DNA of 38,319 nt from RUG11894 sp964344335 (GTDB taxonomy: Bacteria > Bacillota > Clostridia > Peptostreptococcales > Anaerovoracaceae). How positions within the stretch are numbered: position 1 is the stretch's first letter; each line of letters starts with the position of its first letter. The notes beneath the pieces were generated by a model that did no database searches, was not told where the DNA came from, and saw nothing but the letters and a program-made list of their open reading frames with translations. The stretch covers positions 1-38,319 of the forward strand of contig CAYFMW010000013.1 in assembly GCA_964344335.1 (NCBI GenBank), in the 5' to 3' direction. A program made the translations under genes and the position numbers. Shown here piece after piece: positions 7,886 to 15,815 of this stretch.

Positions 7886-8815
7886 TTAGCGCTGATTGCT
7901 TGCATTGAGCACATTGCGGATTTTGTGCTTTACCATTTTCTTTATGGCGTCTCTCGCGGGTCCCAGATATTTTCTCGGGTCGAAGTCCGCGGGGTTTTCG
8001 ACGAAGTGTCTGCGTATCTCCGCTGTCATTGCGAGTCTCAGGTCCGTGTCGATATTGACCTTGCAGACGCCATACTTGACGGCTTCCAAAATCATCTCCT
8101 CGGGGACGCCCTTTGCGCCGGGTATTTCTCCGCCGTAGTCGTTGCAGAGTTTTACGAATTCGGGGAGCACAGTGGACGCTCCGTGCAGAACCAGAGGAGT
8201 ATTCGGGATGAGTTTATTGATCTCCTTGAGCCTCTCGAAGTCCAGATAGGGGTCCCCCTTGAACTTGAAGGCGCCGTGGCTGGTTCCTATGGCGATCGCC
8301 AAAGAGTCCACGCCGGTGCGCTCGACGAATTCCGCAGCTTCTTCGGGGTCCGTGAATGTGGCGGATCTTGCGTCGACATTTACGGCATCTTCAATTCCGG
8401 CGAGCCTTCCGAGCTCGGCTTCTACGACGACTCCTCTATCGTGAGCGTAATCGACGACCTGCTTGGTTATTCTGATGTTCTCTTCAAATTCGTGCTTGGA
8501 GCCGTCTATCATGACTGAGGTAAAGCCGTCGTCTATGCATTTTTTGCAGATTTCAAAATCCTCGCCGTGATCGAGATGCAGGCAGATATCGAGCCCCGTA
8601 TCGATTATAGCCGCTTCGACCAACTTGATTAAGTAGGCAGGCTTTGCGTATTTCCTGGCCCCTGCGGAGACCTGAAGTATAAGCGGAGCATTCTCTTCGC
8701 AGGCCGCATCCACTATACCTTGAATAATTTCCATGTTGTTCACATTAAAAGCCCCTACCGCGTAATCCGCATTTAGGGCTTTCGCAAACATTTCTTTAGA
8801 AGTGATAAGTGCCAT
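7886..8815 (-). CDS. fba: Class II fructose-1,6-bisphosphate aldolase
   Basis: This enzyme splits fructose-1,6-bisphosphate into dihydroxyacetone phosphate and glyceraldehyde-3-phosphate with a zinc ion. The 309-residue protein starts MALITSKEMFAKALNADYAVGAFNVNNME. It shows the class II motif CLHLDHGEDFE near residue 80 (Asp acid and first Zn His). AIGTSHGAFKF carries the second Zn His near 180 and LVLHGAST the third near 208, with the substrate loop KVNIDTDLR behind. The start is supported by AGGAGG. An MltG-like gene lies 69 bases upstream on the same strand and is probably co-transcribed. Confidence 0.96.
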   Translation of the reverse strand: MALITSKEMFAKALNADYAVGAFNVNNMEIIQGIVDAACEENAPLILQVSAGARKYAKPAYLIKLVEAAIIDTGLDICLHLDHGEDFEICKKCIDDGFTSVMIDGSKHEFEENIRITKQVVDYAHDRGVVVEAELGRLAGIEDAVNVDARSATFTDPEEAAEFVERTGVDSLAIAIGTSHGAFKFKGDPYLDFERLKEINKLIPNTPLVLHGASTVLPEFVKLCNDYGGEIPGAKGVPEEMILEAVKYGVCKVNIDTDLRLAMTAEIRRHFVENPADFDPRKYLGPARDAIKKMVKHKIRNVLNASNQR

Positions 8816-8884
8816 GGCTTCCTCCTTTTTCTATCCGGCTTTTCCTTATGTCCGGATATTACACTGCCAACTGTCTGCGGGCCT

Positions 8885-9436
8885 CTATCGGGTTATTATA
8901 TTTACTACATCTTCCACGGTACTTCCTGCGGGTATCTTGAATGTCCCTGCCTGGAGTTTGGTAGCCTTCTTCTTTGCTTCGGCAGTCGCAATAAAATTCT
9001 CGCTGCTGTCGATTGCGCCGCTCTTTAAGAGAATGTCGGCTATCTGCGCTCCCGTGGAGCCGCGGGGTATCGTCACTTCGATATCTTTTGCCGTCACGAA
9101 TTTCTCTGTGCTGCTCGGAGTGCCGGGAGTTTCACTATTGGGGTCCTGGACAGGCTCCGTGGACGGATCGCCGCCGGGGGTTTCGGTGTCGGGCGGGACA
9201 TCGACATTTATATCTTCGGGATCGGTATTGAAATCTTCTACGGGCTGCTGAGTTAAATCTATGCCCGTGAAGTCGACATCCTGTGAAGGATTGTCCTTAG
9301 CCATCTCCTGGAGATACGCCGGATAAGCCATAATTTCGTTTACGCGCCACATGATGACCGCGCCCGCAACGGCTATTATCAGCAGCGCAAGCAAAATGTC
9401 GTTGTAATCGTATATAAGATCCTTTATCTTTTTCAT
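8885..9436 (-). CDS. Membrane-anchored protein with an MltG/YceG-like LysM-type domain
   Basis: The 183-residue protein has one membrane helix (IILLALLIIAVAGAVIMW region, residues 14-32). A Pro/Asp/Thr-rich linker follows (about residues 60-110). The C-terminal domain IEVTIPRGSTGAQIADILLK...GAIDSSENFI...LQAGTFKIPAGSTVEDVVNIIT resembles the LysM-like N-terminal subdomain of the endolytic transglycosylase MltG. The MltG catalytic domain with its conserved Glu is absent, so this is probably a cell-wall-binding or regulatory membrane protein, not an enzyme. The ribosome site is a G-rich run just before ATG 9436. It is likely co-transcribed with fba, which I cannot explain functionally. Confidence 0.75.
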   Translation of the reverse strand: MKKIKDLIYDYNDILLALLIIAVAGAVIMWRVNEIMAYPAYLQEMAKDNPSQDVDFTGIDLTQQPVEDFNTDPEDINVDVPPDTETPGGDPSTEPVQDPNSETPGTPSSTEKFVTAKDIEVTIPRGSTGAQIADILLKSGAIDSSENFIATAEAKKKATKLQAGTFKIPAGSTVEDVVNIITR

Positions 9437-9672
9437 AGTTTTCCCCCCCCTATGGACGCGGCCGCGCCCAAGAGAATCTCAATCGCAATTCGCCCTTGAG
9501 AAGTCCTTAGGCCGACTGCCTCAGAGAACCCCATACCTGTTTATAAGTTTACCACATATTATGGAAATTCACCAGACTTAAGTTTATGTGCGGTATAACA
9601 TTTTCTTCGATTTTTTTTAACTATAAGGTAGAATAGGTAGAAAATGTTGTATCACCTTTGCATGCATGGTTG

Positions 9673-9681
9673 TGATATAAT
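9673..9681 (+). promoter_or_regulatory. Extended -10 promoter of the rluD-like operon
   Basis: TGATATAAT is a perfect extended -10 element. Its expected start site (about 9688) falls only about four bases before the best ATG at 9692, which suggests a leaderless or nearly leaderless mRNA. No clear -35 box is seen. Confidence 0.55.
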
Positions 9682-9691
9682 TTATTCGATT

Positions 9692-10675
9692 ATGCGCGAA
9701 ATAATAATAGCTGTAAACGATGCGAATCAGCGGCTGGACAGATTCTTAAGAAAATACATGCCCAATGCGCCGCTCAGCCGGATCTATAAGGCTGTAAGAA
9801 AAGAAATAAAGCTCAACGGAAAGAGAGCCTCGGAGGCCTCGATGCTCGCCGAAGGGGATGTTTTACGCATCTACATGACGGACGAAGAAATCGAAGCTTA
9901 CACAGAAAAGAAGCCTCGCGGCAGCGCGAGGCGCGATTTTGAAATCTGTTACGAGGACGAGCGAATCATAGCGGCGTCAAAACCTTCGGGACTGCTGACT
10001 CACGGAGATTCCTTCGAAAAGAAGGAGAGCCTTGCGAATCAGGTAAGGGATTATCTTATAGAAAAGGGCGATTATGTTCCGCGCATCGAGAAGAGTTTTT
10101 CACCTTCACCGGTACACAGGCTGGACCGCAACACCACAGGGCTGGTCGTATTCGGCAAGGATGCCGCTGCTCTGAGGACCATGTCCGCGGCTCTCAGGGA
10201 TGGCGGAGGCTTTTCCCGTTACTACTATACGATAGTATTCGGGCATCTGAGCGAAAGACTTGAGCTCTCCGGGCGACTCACAAAGGACGAGGGAAAGAAC
10301 ATTGTCAGGGTGGTCGGCGCCGAGAGCGGGGAGCAGGGAATGCGTATAGAAACCCTCGTAAACCCGCTGTATTCTTCGGGCGACTTTACGCTCGTGGAGG
10401 TGGAGCTTCTTACGGGAAGGAGCCATCAGATAAGGGCGCATCTGCAGCATGCGGGCTTTCCGCTGATAGGAGACCCGAAATACGGGAGCAGGGATGCGAA
10501 CAGAATCCTGCGGGAGAAATTCGGGCTCAGGGCACAGCTTCTGCATGCGGGAAGGATTGTGTTCGCTCCGATGGACGAACCGTTGAGCTACCTGGAGGGT
10601 TTGGAGATTAAGGCAAAATTGCCGGCTGCATGGTCGAAACTCCAGAGAGAATTATTAGGCAAAGAGGTATTGTAG
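9692..10675 (+). CDS. RluA/RluD-family rRNA pseudouridine synthase
   Basis: RluA-family enzymes isomerise specific uridines of rRNA or tRNA to pseudouridine. In 327 residues there is an N-terminal S4-like RNA-binding domain (QRLDRFLRKYMPNAPLSRIYKAVRKEIKLNGKR). The catalytic domain carries VHRLDRNTTGLVVFGKD near residue 145 (motif HRLDxxTSG, Asp nucleophile). LLTGRSHQIRAHLQHAGFPLIGDPKYG near 245 and QLLHAGRIVF are also present. The start is uncertain: ATG 9692 fits the family but has no ribosome site and sits at the transcription start, whereas ATG 9644 would add 16 unconserved residues. The stop abuts the lepB start. The exact RNA target cannot be told. Confidence 0.92.
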   Translation: MREIIIAVNDANQRLDRFLRKYMPNAPLSRIYKAVRKEIKLNGKRASEASMLAEGDVLRIYMTDEEIEAYTEKKPRGSARRDFEICYEDERIIAASKPSGLLTHGDSFEKKESLANQVRDYLIEKGDYVPRIEKSFSPSPVHRLDRNTTGLVVFGKDAAALRTMSAALRDGGGFSRYYYTIVFGHLSERLELSGRLTKDEGKNIVRVVGAESGEQGMRIETLVNPLYSSGDFTLVEVELLTGRSHQIRAHLQHAGFPLIGDPKYGSRDANRILREKFGLRAQLLHAGRIVFAPMDEPLSYLEGLEIKAKLPAAWSKLQRELLGKEVL

Positions 10676-11422
10676 ATGAATGAAGACAACGATAAGTTCA
10701 GCATAGAGGAAATTGCAGCGGTTAAAAGGCTTTTGGGCGAAGAATTTGAAGCGCAGGAGTCCGACGAGTATTTATTTGAATATAAAGAGGCCGAGGTTGA
10801 GGATTTTTGTGAAGACGAAGATATCGCATCCGAAGAGTTTTCAAGCGAGCAGGGAGAAGAAGCGGAGCTTTTAGAGGCTCCCGGCAAAAGAAAAAAACTC
10901 GAGCGAGAGCTGAAGGAGTGGATTAAGGATATTGCTATAGCCGTAATTGCGGCGGTAATTATACTTCAGATAATTAAGCCAACCATCGTAGTCGAGAGCA
11001 GCATGGAAAACACTCTGCACTCGGGGGACTATGTAATTCTAAGCAGACAGAGTTACACGCTCTTCGGCGATCCCGAGCGAGGTGATATAATCGTATTCAA
11101 GAGCGGATTGAAGGACGACAAGGGAGGAGACAAGCTTCTGGTAAAGCGGGTAATCGCCGTTCCGGGCGACAGAATATCCATAAGCGGAGGCTCGGTATAT
11201 ATCGACGGTGTCGCTCAGGATGAACCATACATCAAGGACGGATACACGACGAGCGAGATGGAGGAGTTGTGCGTCCCGGAGGGCAAACTCTTCTGCATGG
11301 GCGACAACCGACAAAATTCCATCGACAGCCGCAGCGATCGCATCGGCCTCGTCGACGAGAAGGATGTCCTCGGCAGGGTCGTAATCCGGCTGTTTCCCAT
11401 AAAAGAAATCAAAGTGTTTTAA
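10676..11422 (+). CDS. lepB: Signal peptidase I with long acidic N-terminal extension
   Basis: LepB removes signal peptides from exported proteins at the outer face of the membrane. The 248-residue protein begins with about 80 residues rich in Glu and Asp, then a single membrane helix IAIAVIAAVIILQIIKPTIV. The catalytic serine lies in VESSMENTLHSGD, and the catalytic lysine in KLLVKRVIAVPGD. The box MGDNRQNSIDSRSDRIGLV lies near residue 205. All family boxes B-E are present. The acidic cytoplasmic extension is unusual in length and gives this gene a different base composition at its 5' end. It starts immediately after the rluD-like stop, so it belongs to the same operon. Confidence 0.95.
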   Translation: MNEDNDKFSIEEIAAVKRLLGEEFEAQESDEYLFEYKEAEVEDFCEDEDIASEEFSSEQGEEAELLEAPGKRKKLERELKEWIKDIAIAVIAAVIILQIIKPTIVVESSMENTLHSGDYVILSRQSYTLFGDPERGDIIVFKSGLKDDKGGDKLLVKRVIAVPGDRISISGGSVYIDGVAQDEPYIKDGYTTSEMEELCVPEGKLFCMGDNRQNSIDSRSDRIGLVDEKDVLGRVVIRLFPIKEIKVF

Positions 11423-11424
11423 AT

Positions 11425-11883
11425 ATGCAGAAAATAATCGCACAAAACAGAAAAGCGCGCCACGATTACTTCTTTGAGGAAGTCTACGAAGCGGGAATAG
11501 TACTCAAGGGTACGGAGATAAAATCCCTGCGTGCCGGCGGCGTAAATCTAAAAGACTCCTTCGCGAAAGTCGAAAAAGGAGAGGTCTTCGTGTACAATAT
11601 GCATATAAGCCCTTATGCTCAGGGCAACAGATTCAATGTCGATCCCCTCAGGCCGCGCAAGCTTTTGCTGCATAAAAGGGAAATAAGAAAACTCGATGCG
11701 GCTGTAAGCCGCGACGGGCTGACTCTCGTACCTGTTAAAATCTACTTAAACTCCAGGGGCATCGTAAAGTTGGAAATTGCCATAGCCAGAGGCAAGAAAC
11801 TCTACGATAAGAGGGCGGATATTGCAAAGCGGGATGCCGAGAGGTCGATGGAGCGCGTCGTAAAGGATAAGGGCCGCGCATAA
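11425..11883 (+). CDS. smpB: SsrA-binding protein SmpB
   Basis: SmpB binds tmRNA and carries it into stalled ribosomes. The 152-residue protein starts MQKIIAQNRKARHDYFFEEVYEAGIVLKGTEIKSLRAG, the hallmark N terminus. It keeps FAKVEKGEVFVYNMHISPY, LLLHKREI and the basic C-terminal tail KKLYDKRADIAKRDAERSMER that mimics the codon-anticodon region. I chose ATG 11425 because it matches the family start, two bases after the lepB stop. The tmRNA it serves is encoded about 3 kb downstream at 14846. Confidence 0.97.
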   Translation: MQKIIAQNRKARHDYFFEEVYEAGIVLKGTEIKSLRAGGVNLKDSFAKVEKGEVFVYNMHISPYAQGNRFNVDPLRPRKLLLHKREIRKLDAAVSRDGLTLVPVKIYLNSRGIVKLEIAIARGKKLYDKRADIAKRDAERSMERVVKDKGRA

Positions 11884-11922
11884 TTGGAAATTCAAGCCTG
11901 AGTTCAAAATAAAGGAGTAAAA

Positions 11923-12399
11923 ATGTCTTACGAACTTGCAAAGGCATATCTTGAGAAGATTCCCGGCGGCATGGACTATGTGCATTACAGGGAGATGCCC
12001 ATAGATACCGTGGAGTCGGCAGCGCAGTCCATAGGCTGCCTGGAAGCGGAGATCGCCAAGTCCCTTACATTTTTGGCCGGTGAAAGGGTCGTGCTAATAG
12101 TGATGGCGGGAGATACCAAGGTTAACAGTTCGAAATTCAAGCAGTATTTCGCCTGCAAGCCTTCCATGATTCCTCGCGATAAAGTACAGGAAATGATAGG
12201 CCACGAGCCCGGAGGCGTCTGTGCCTTCGGCGTTAAGGAAGATGTCGAGGTCTACCTCGATATTTCTTTGAAGCGCTTTGCGGAGGTTCATTCCGCTGCC
12301 GGAGACAATCATCACACATTCGATTCGAGCCCCGAGCTGCTTGAAAAGTACACTCCCTGCAGGGCTTGGGTCGATGTCTGCAAACTGATAGGAGATTAG
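11923..12399 (+). CDS. YbaK/EbsC-type aminoacyl-tRNA deacylase
   Basis: Proteins of this family hydrolyse mischarged tRNAs such as Cys-tRNA(Pro) or Ala-tRNA(Pro), acting as stand-alone relatives of the prolyl-tRNA synthetase editing domain. The 158-residue protein shows AKSLTFLAGERVVLIVMAGDTKVNSSKFKQYF with the conserved Lys, the loop MIGHEPGGVCAFGV, and the C-terminal DISLKRFAEVHSAAGDNHHTF. The start has AAAGGAG upstream. The phosphoketolase gene begins three bases after its stop. The actual tRNA substrate cannot be deduced. Confidence 0.88.
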   Translation: MSYELAKAYLEKIPGGMDYVHYREMPIDTVESAAQSIGCLEAEIAKSLTFLAGERVVLIVMAGDTKVNSSKFKQYFACKPSMIPRDKVQEMIGHEPGGVCAFGVKEDVEVYLDISLKRFAEVHSAAGDNHHTFDSSPELLEKYTPCRAWVDVCKLIGD

Positions 12400-12401
12400 A
12401 G

Positions 12402-14744
12402 ATGAACGAGAAAACATTGAGACAACTTGACGCCTGGTGGCGCGCCTCAAATTATCTTTCCGTCGGGCAGCTTTATCTGCTCGACAATCCGTTGCTGAAG
12501 ACGCCGCTTGCCCGAGAGCATATCAAGAAAAAGCTCGTGGGCCATTGGGGGACGGTACCGGGGCAAAACTTTATCTACACGCACCTCAACAGGATAATAA
12601 ATCAATACGATCTGAATATGATTTATGTTTCCGGGCCGGGTCACGGCGGGAATGCGATGGTGGCGCAGGACTGGCTGGACGGATCTTATACTGAGGTATA
12701 TCCGAATTTTACGCAGGATGAGGAGGGCATGCAGAAGCTCTTTAAGCATTTCTCCTTCCCGGGAGGAATTTCGAGCCATGTGGCTCCGGAGGTGCCCGGC
12801 TCCATAAACGAGGGCGGAGAACTCGGATATTCGCTCGCTCACGCCTTCGGAGCGGTCTTCGATAATCCCGATCTGATAGCAGCCTGCGTCGTCGGTGACG
12901 GCGAGGCGGAGACGGGACCCCTGGCCACATCCTGGCACTCGAACAAGTTTCTCAATCCGGTAAACGACGGCACGGTGCTCCCGATATTGCATCTTAACGG
13001 GTTTAAGATTGCAAACCCGACAATCTTTGCAAGAATTTCCCGCGAGGAGCTCGAGGCCTTTTTCAAGGGTTGCGGTTGGAAGCCTTACTTCGTCGAAGGC
13101 GAGGAACCCGAGCTTATGCACGGGCTGATGTACGATGCTCTCGATAAGTGCATAGCGGATATAAAACAGATACGCGAGGATGCTCTGAGCGGGAAACTCA
13201 AGCGCAGACCTTTCTGGCCGATGATTATATTTCGTTCCCCCAAGGGTTGGACAGGTCCGAAGATCGTGGACGGCCACAAGGTGGAAGGGAACTACAGGGC
13301 GCATCAGGTACCCATCGCTATGGATAAGCCCGGGCATTTAGAGCAGCTCGAGGATTGGATGAGGAGCTACAGGCCCGAGGAACTCTTCAACAGCGACGGA
13401 ACTTTCTGTCAGGATCTCAAGGACTTTGCACCAAAGGGGCGACGCCGCATGGGCATGAACCCCCACGCAAACGGAGGCCTTTTGCTGCGAGACCTTCGCC
13501 TGCCGAATTTCAGAGATTACGCGGTGGATGTACCTTCTCCGGGCGCTGTTGAGGCCGAGGATATGAGGGTTTTGGGCGCTTTCGTCCGCGATATTTTTAA
13601 ACTGAACCAGGAGAGTAAAAACTTCAGGATATTCGGCCCGGATGAAACTGCATCGAACAGACTGACAAAGGTTTTCGAAGCGACGAAAAAAAACTGGAAC
13701 GCGGAAATAGAGGAGACAGACGAATTCCTCGCAAGCGACGGGAGGGTCATGGATTCCGTGCTCTCCGAGCACCTGATCGAAGGTTGGCTCGAAGGTTATC
13801 TGCTGACGGGGCGCCACGGATTTTTAGCGAGCTACGAGGCCTTTACAAGGATAATCGACTCAATGTTCGCCCAGCACGCGAAGTGGCTTAAGGTATGCAA
13901 CGACTTGCCATGGCGGGCGAGCATCGCCAGCCTCAACTATATACTTTCGTCGCATGTCTGGCAGCAGGACCACAACGGATTTACGCATCAGGATCCGGGC
14001 TTCCTGGATCATGTAGCCAACAAGAAGGCGGATGTGGTGCGCATGTACCTGCCTCCCGATGCCAACTGCCTCGTGGAGGTCTTCGACCACTGCATAAGGA
14101 GCAGGGATTATGTTAATGTGATGATTGCAAGCAAGTATCCCAGACCACAGTGGCTGACGATGGAGCAGGCTATAAAGCATTGCACTCAGGGTATAGGGAT
14201 CTGGAAGTGGGCATCGACCGATGAGGGAGAAGAGCCCGATGTCGTGATGGCCGGTTGCGGCGATACTCCTACGCTGGAGATTCTAGCTGCGGTGACCATC
14301 CTTCGCGATGCCTTCCCAGAGCTGAAGATAAGGGTTGTAAATGTAGTAGACCTTATGAGGCTGCAGTCGGACCGCACGCATCCGCACGGCCTTCCCGATT
14401 CGGAATACGATGCGATTTTCACCAAGGACAAGCCGGTAATCTTTGCCTTCCACGGATATCCGACTCTCATACACGAGCTCGTATATCACCGGACTAACAA
14501 GAATTTCCAAGTGTTCGGGTATATGGAGGAAGGGACGATTACAACTCCATTCGATATGAGAGTTCAGAACGGAATCGACAGGTTCAACTTAGTTAAGCAG
14601 GCCTTGCTTCAGATAGACCTCGGAAACAGAGACAGCCATCTGATTCAGGCCATGAACAACAAGCTAATCGAACACAAGCAGCACATCGCTGAATACGGCG
14701 AGGATTTGCCCGAAGTTCGCAACTGGAAGTGGACGAGCAAATAG
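12402..14744 (+). CDS. xfp: Xylulose-5-phosphate/fructose-6-phosphate phosphoketolase
   Basis: This thiamine-diphosphate enzyme cleaves xylulose-5-P (and often fructose-6-P) with phosphate into acetyl-phosphate plus glyceraldehyde-3-P (or erythrose-4-P). Acetyl-phosphate yields ATP through acetate kinase. The protein has 780 residues, the normal length. It contains WRASNYLSVGQLYLLDNPLL, GHWGTVPGQNFIY, GPGHGGNAMVAQ and EGGELGYSLAHAFGA. The ThDP site VVGDGEAETGPLATSWHSNKF is present. Further along lie SPKGWTGPK, the second-half motif SSHVWQQDHNGFTHQDPGFLDH, and CGDTPTLE with a HGLPDSEYD stretch. The start ATG 12402 uses GGAG within the end of the ybaK-like gene. It ends the operon begun by the rluD-like gene. 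Dual substrate specificity is likely but not provable here. Confidence 0.97.
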   Translation: MNEKTLRQLDAWWRASNYLSVGQLYLLDNPLLKTPLAREHIKKKLVGHWGTVPGQNFIYTHLNRIINQYDLNMIYVSGPGHGGNAMVAQDWLDGSYTEVYPNFTQDEEGMQKLFKHFSFPGGISSHVAPEVPGSINEGGELGYSLAHAFGAVFDNPDLIAACVVGDGEAETGPLATSWHSNKFLNPVNDGTVLPILHLNGFKIANPTIFARISREELEAFFKGCGWKPYFVEGEEPELMHGLMYDALDKCIADIKQIREDALSGKLKRRPFWPMIIFRSPKGWTGPKIVDGHKVEGNYRAHQVPIAMDKPGHLEQLEDWMRSYRPEELFNSDGTFCQDLKDFAPKGRRRMGMNPHANGGLLLRDLRLPNFRDYAVDVPSPGAVEAEDMRVLGAFVRDIFKLNQESKNFRIFGPDETASNRLTKVFEATKKNWNAEIEETDEFLASDGRVMDSVLSEHLIEGWLEGYLLTGRHGFLASYEAFTRIIDSMFAQHAKWLKVCNDLPWRASIASLNYILSSHVWQQDHNGFTHQDPGFLDHVANKKADVVRMYLPPDANCLVEVFDHCIRSRDYVNVMIASKYPRPQWLTMEQAIKHCTQGIGIWKWASTDEGEEPDVVMAGCGDTPTLEILAAVTILRDAFPELKIRVVNVVDLMRLQSDRTHPHGLPDSEYDAIFTKDKPVIFAFHGYPTLIHELVYHRTNKNFQVFGYMEEGTITTPFDMRVQNGIDRFNLVKQALLQIDLGNRDSHLIQAMNNKLIEHKQHIAEYGEDLPEVRNWKWTSK

Positions 14745-14813
14745 GCTGCATAAGGCTGCGCGATTAGGCTTCGGAAAATGTAATACCCTCGTAAACATAC
14801 TTTTCGCATTTTG

Positions 14814-14822
14814 TGTTACAAT
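14814..14822 (+). promoter_or_regulatory. Extended -10 promoter of tmRNA
   Basis: TGTTACAAT is an extended -10 with one change from consensus. Transcription would start about 15 bases before the mature 5' end of tmRNA, so a short leader would be trimmed by RNase P. Confidence 0.55.
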
Positions 14823-14845
14823 ATAGGTGCTGAAAAGCACCTCAT

Positions 14846-15203
14846 GGGGGCGTAAAGGTTTCGACGGGGGTGTGGAAGCAGGATAAGCGAGCCGCAGTTG
14901 GCCCATGCTGCGTTAAAAAGAGCCCGTTAAAAAGAAACGATAAAACAAACAACAATTTCGCATTTGCAGCTTAATTAGCTGCCCGCGCGTCGGCCTCGGT
15001 TCACCTGCAGGCTGAGGATCCGGCGTCGACATGCAGGAAAACGGCGGGGGAGTTCCCGGTACTTCGTCGGACTTACGGGATAGGGTGCCCTTTAGCCTGC
15101 TGATCGGCGACTGGAAGCCCGAAATCTAAAAGATCAGCTGCGCTCGGAGAAGTTCCTCCGGAAATGCTTTCGGACGCGAGTTCGATTCTCGCCGCCTTCA
15201 CCA
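14846..15203 (+). ncRNA. ssrA: Transfer-messenger RNA (tmRNA)
   Basis: tmRNA rescues stalled ribosomes and tags unfinished proteins for degradation, with SmpB. The 5' end GGGGGCGTAAAGGTTTCGACGG and the 3' end GTTCGATTCTCGCCGCCTTCACCA are classic. The acceptor stem pairs GGGGGCG (14846-14852) with CGCCTTC (15193-15199), followed by discriminator A and encoded CCA. The tag reading frame ends NDKTNNNFAFAA with tandem stops TAATTAG (TAA at 14972). The resume codon is not obvious, because the codons upstream in that frame (AGC CCG TTA AAA AGA AAC) lack the usual Ala or Gly. A 10-base direct repeat CGTTAAAAAG (14911-14920, 14925-14934) sits just before it. The smpB gene is in the preceding operon. 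Confidence 0.97.
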
Positions 15204-15210
15204 AACAAAA

Positions 15211-15240
15211 GACCGGTCTGAAAAGGCCGGTTATTTTTTA
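15211..15240 (+). terminator. Rho-independent terminator of tmRNA
   Basis: ACCGGTCT (15212-15219) pairs with AGGCCGGT (15224-15231) around a GAAA tetraloop and is followed by TATTTTTTA. It lies eight bases after the CCA end. Confidence 0.93.
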
Positions 15241-15290
15241 GGAGAGCAATAGTTTCGATATTTAAATGCGGCAGAGACAGAGTTTTACTT

Positions 15291-15612
15291 ATGATACCGA
15301 ACATCATCTATGCCTTAAAAAACAGGGATGAAAAAAATCTTTGCACCAATAAATTTATGAATTTAATTGAACAGATCGGCCGATATGCCTGCATCNNNNN
15401 NNNNNNNNNNNNNNNNNNNNNNNNNNNNNNNNNNNNNNNNNNNNNNNNNNNNNNNNNNNNNNNNNNNNNNNNNNNNNNNNNNNNNNNNNNNNNNNGCCTG
15501 CATCTTCCTCCTCAGCGGACTGCTGCTGCGGCACTGCTTGCTTGTCGGCTTTTCGCTTTTGTTCGCAATCGGGCACATTTATGTAACAAAAAAGAACATA
15601 GAAAATGCATAA
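15291..15612 (+). pseudogene. Small membrane protein, interrupted by an assembly gap
   Basis: The left part reads MIPNIIYALKNRDEKNLCTN to EQIGRYACI. The right part reads ACIFLLSGLLLRHCLLVGFS to the stop, with a clear membrane helix. Between them are 100 Ns. Both gap flanks share the nine bases GCCTGCATC, and merging on them gives one open frame of 70 residues. The N-terminal EQIGR-type segment and C-terminal GHIYVTKKN resemble, from memory, ends of a longer multi-helix clostridial membrane protein. If so, the middle part is missing at the gap. No good ribosome site is seen. Function unknown. Confidence 0.4.
15396..15495. other. 100-base N gap
   Basis: A run of exactly 100 Ns marks a scaffold join of unknown true length. 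The nine bases before it (15387-15395) are repeated directly after it (15496-15504). Bases 15241-15290 and 15613-15719 hold no recognisable gene. Confidence 0.95.
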
Positions 15613-15719
15613 TCGTTTGCACGAATTGTCTATCATATAAATTCTCCCAGAAACGAATATAAATGGGAGATGGGCAAATTAATGGATACTTCATCTATCG
15701 GGTTTTATTTGGGATTAGC

Positions 15720-15748
15720 TTGTCCGGATTACACAAAAGAATTATAAT
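15720..15748 (+). promoter_or_regulatory. Promoter of the membrane GGDEF/EAL gene
   Basis: TTGTCC (15720-15725), a 17-base spacer and TATAAT (15743-15748) form a good promoter about 60 bases before the ATG. Confidence 0.6.
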
Positions 15749-15815
15749 ACAAAATATATGCATAATATTATTTTTATATTTTTGCTGTATTGATAGAGGG
15801 GGATAGCTCACTTTT

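Noticed and set aside
15387..15504. Nine-base repeat around the first N gap as a mobile-element target duplication
   Set aside because: The gap is an assembly artefact of arbitrary size and no transposase or inverted repeats are present.
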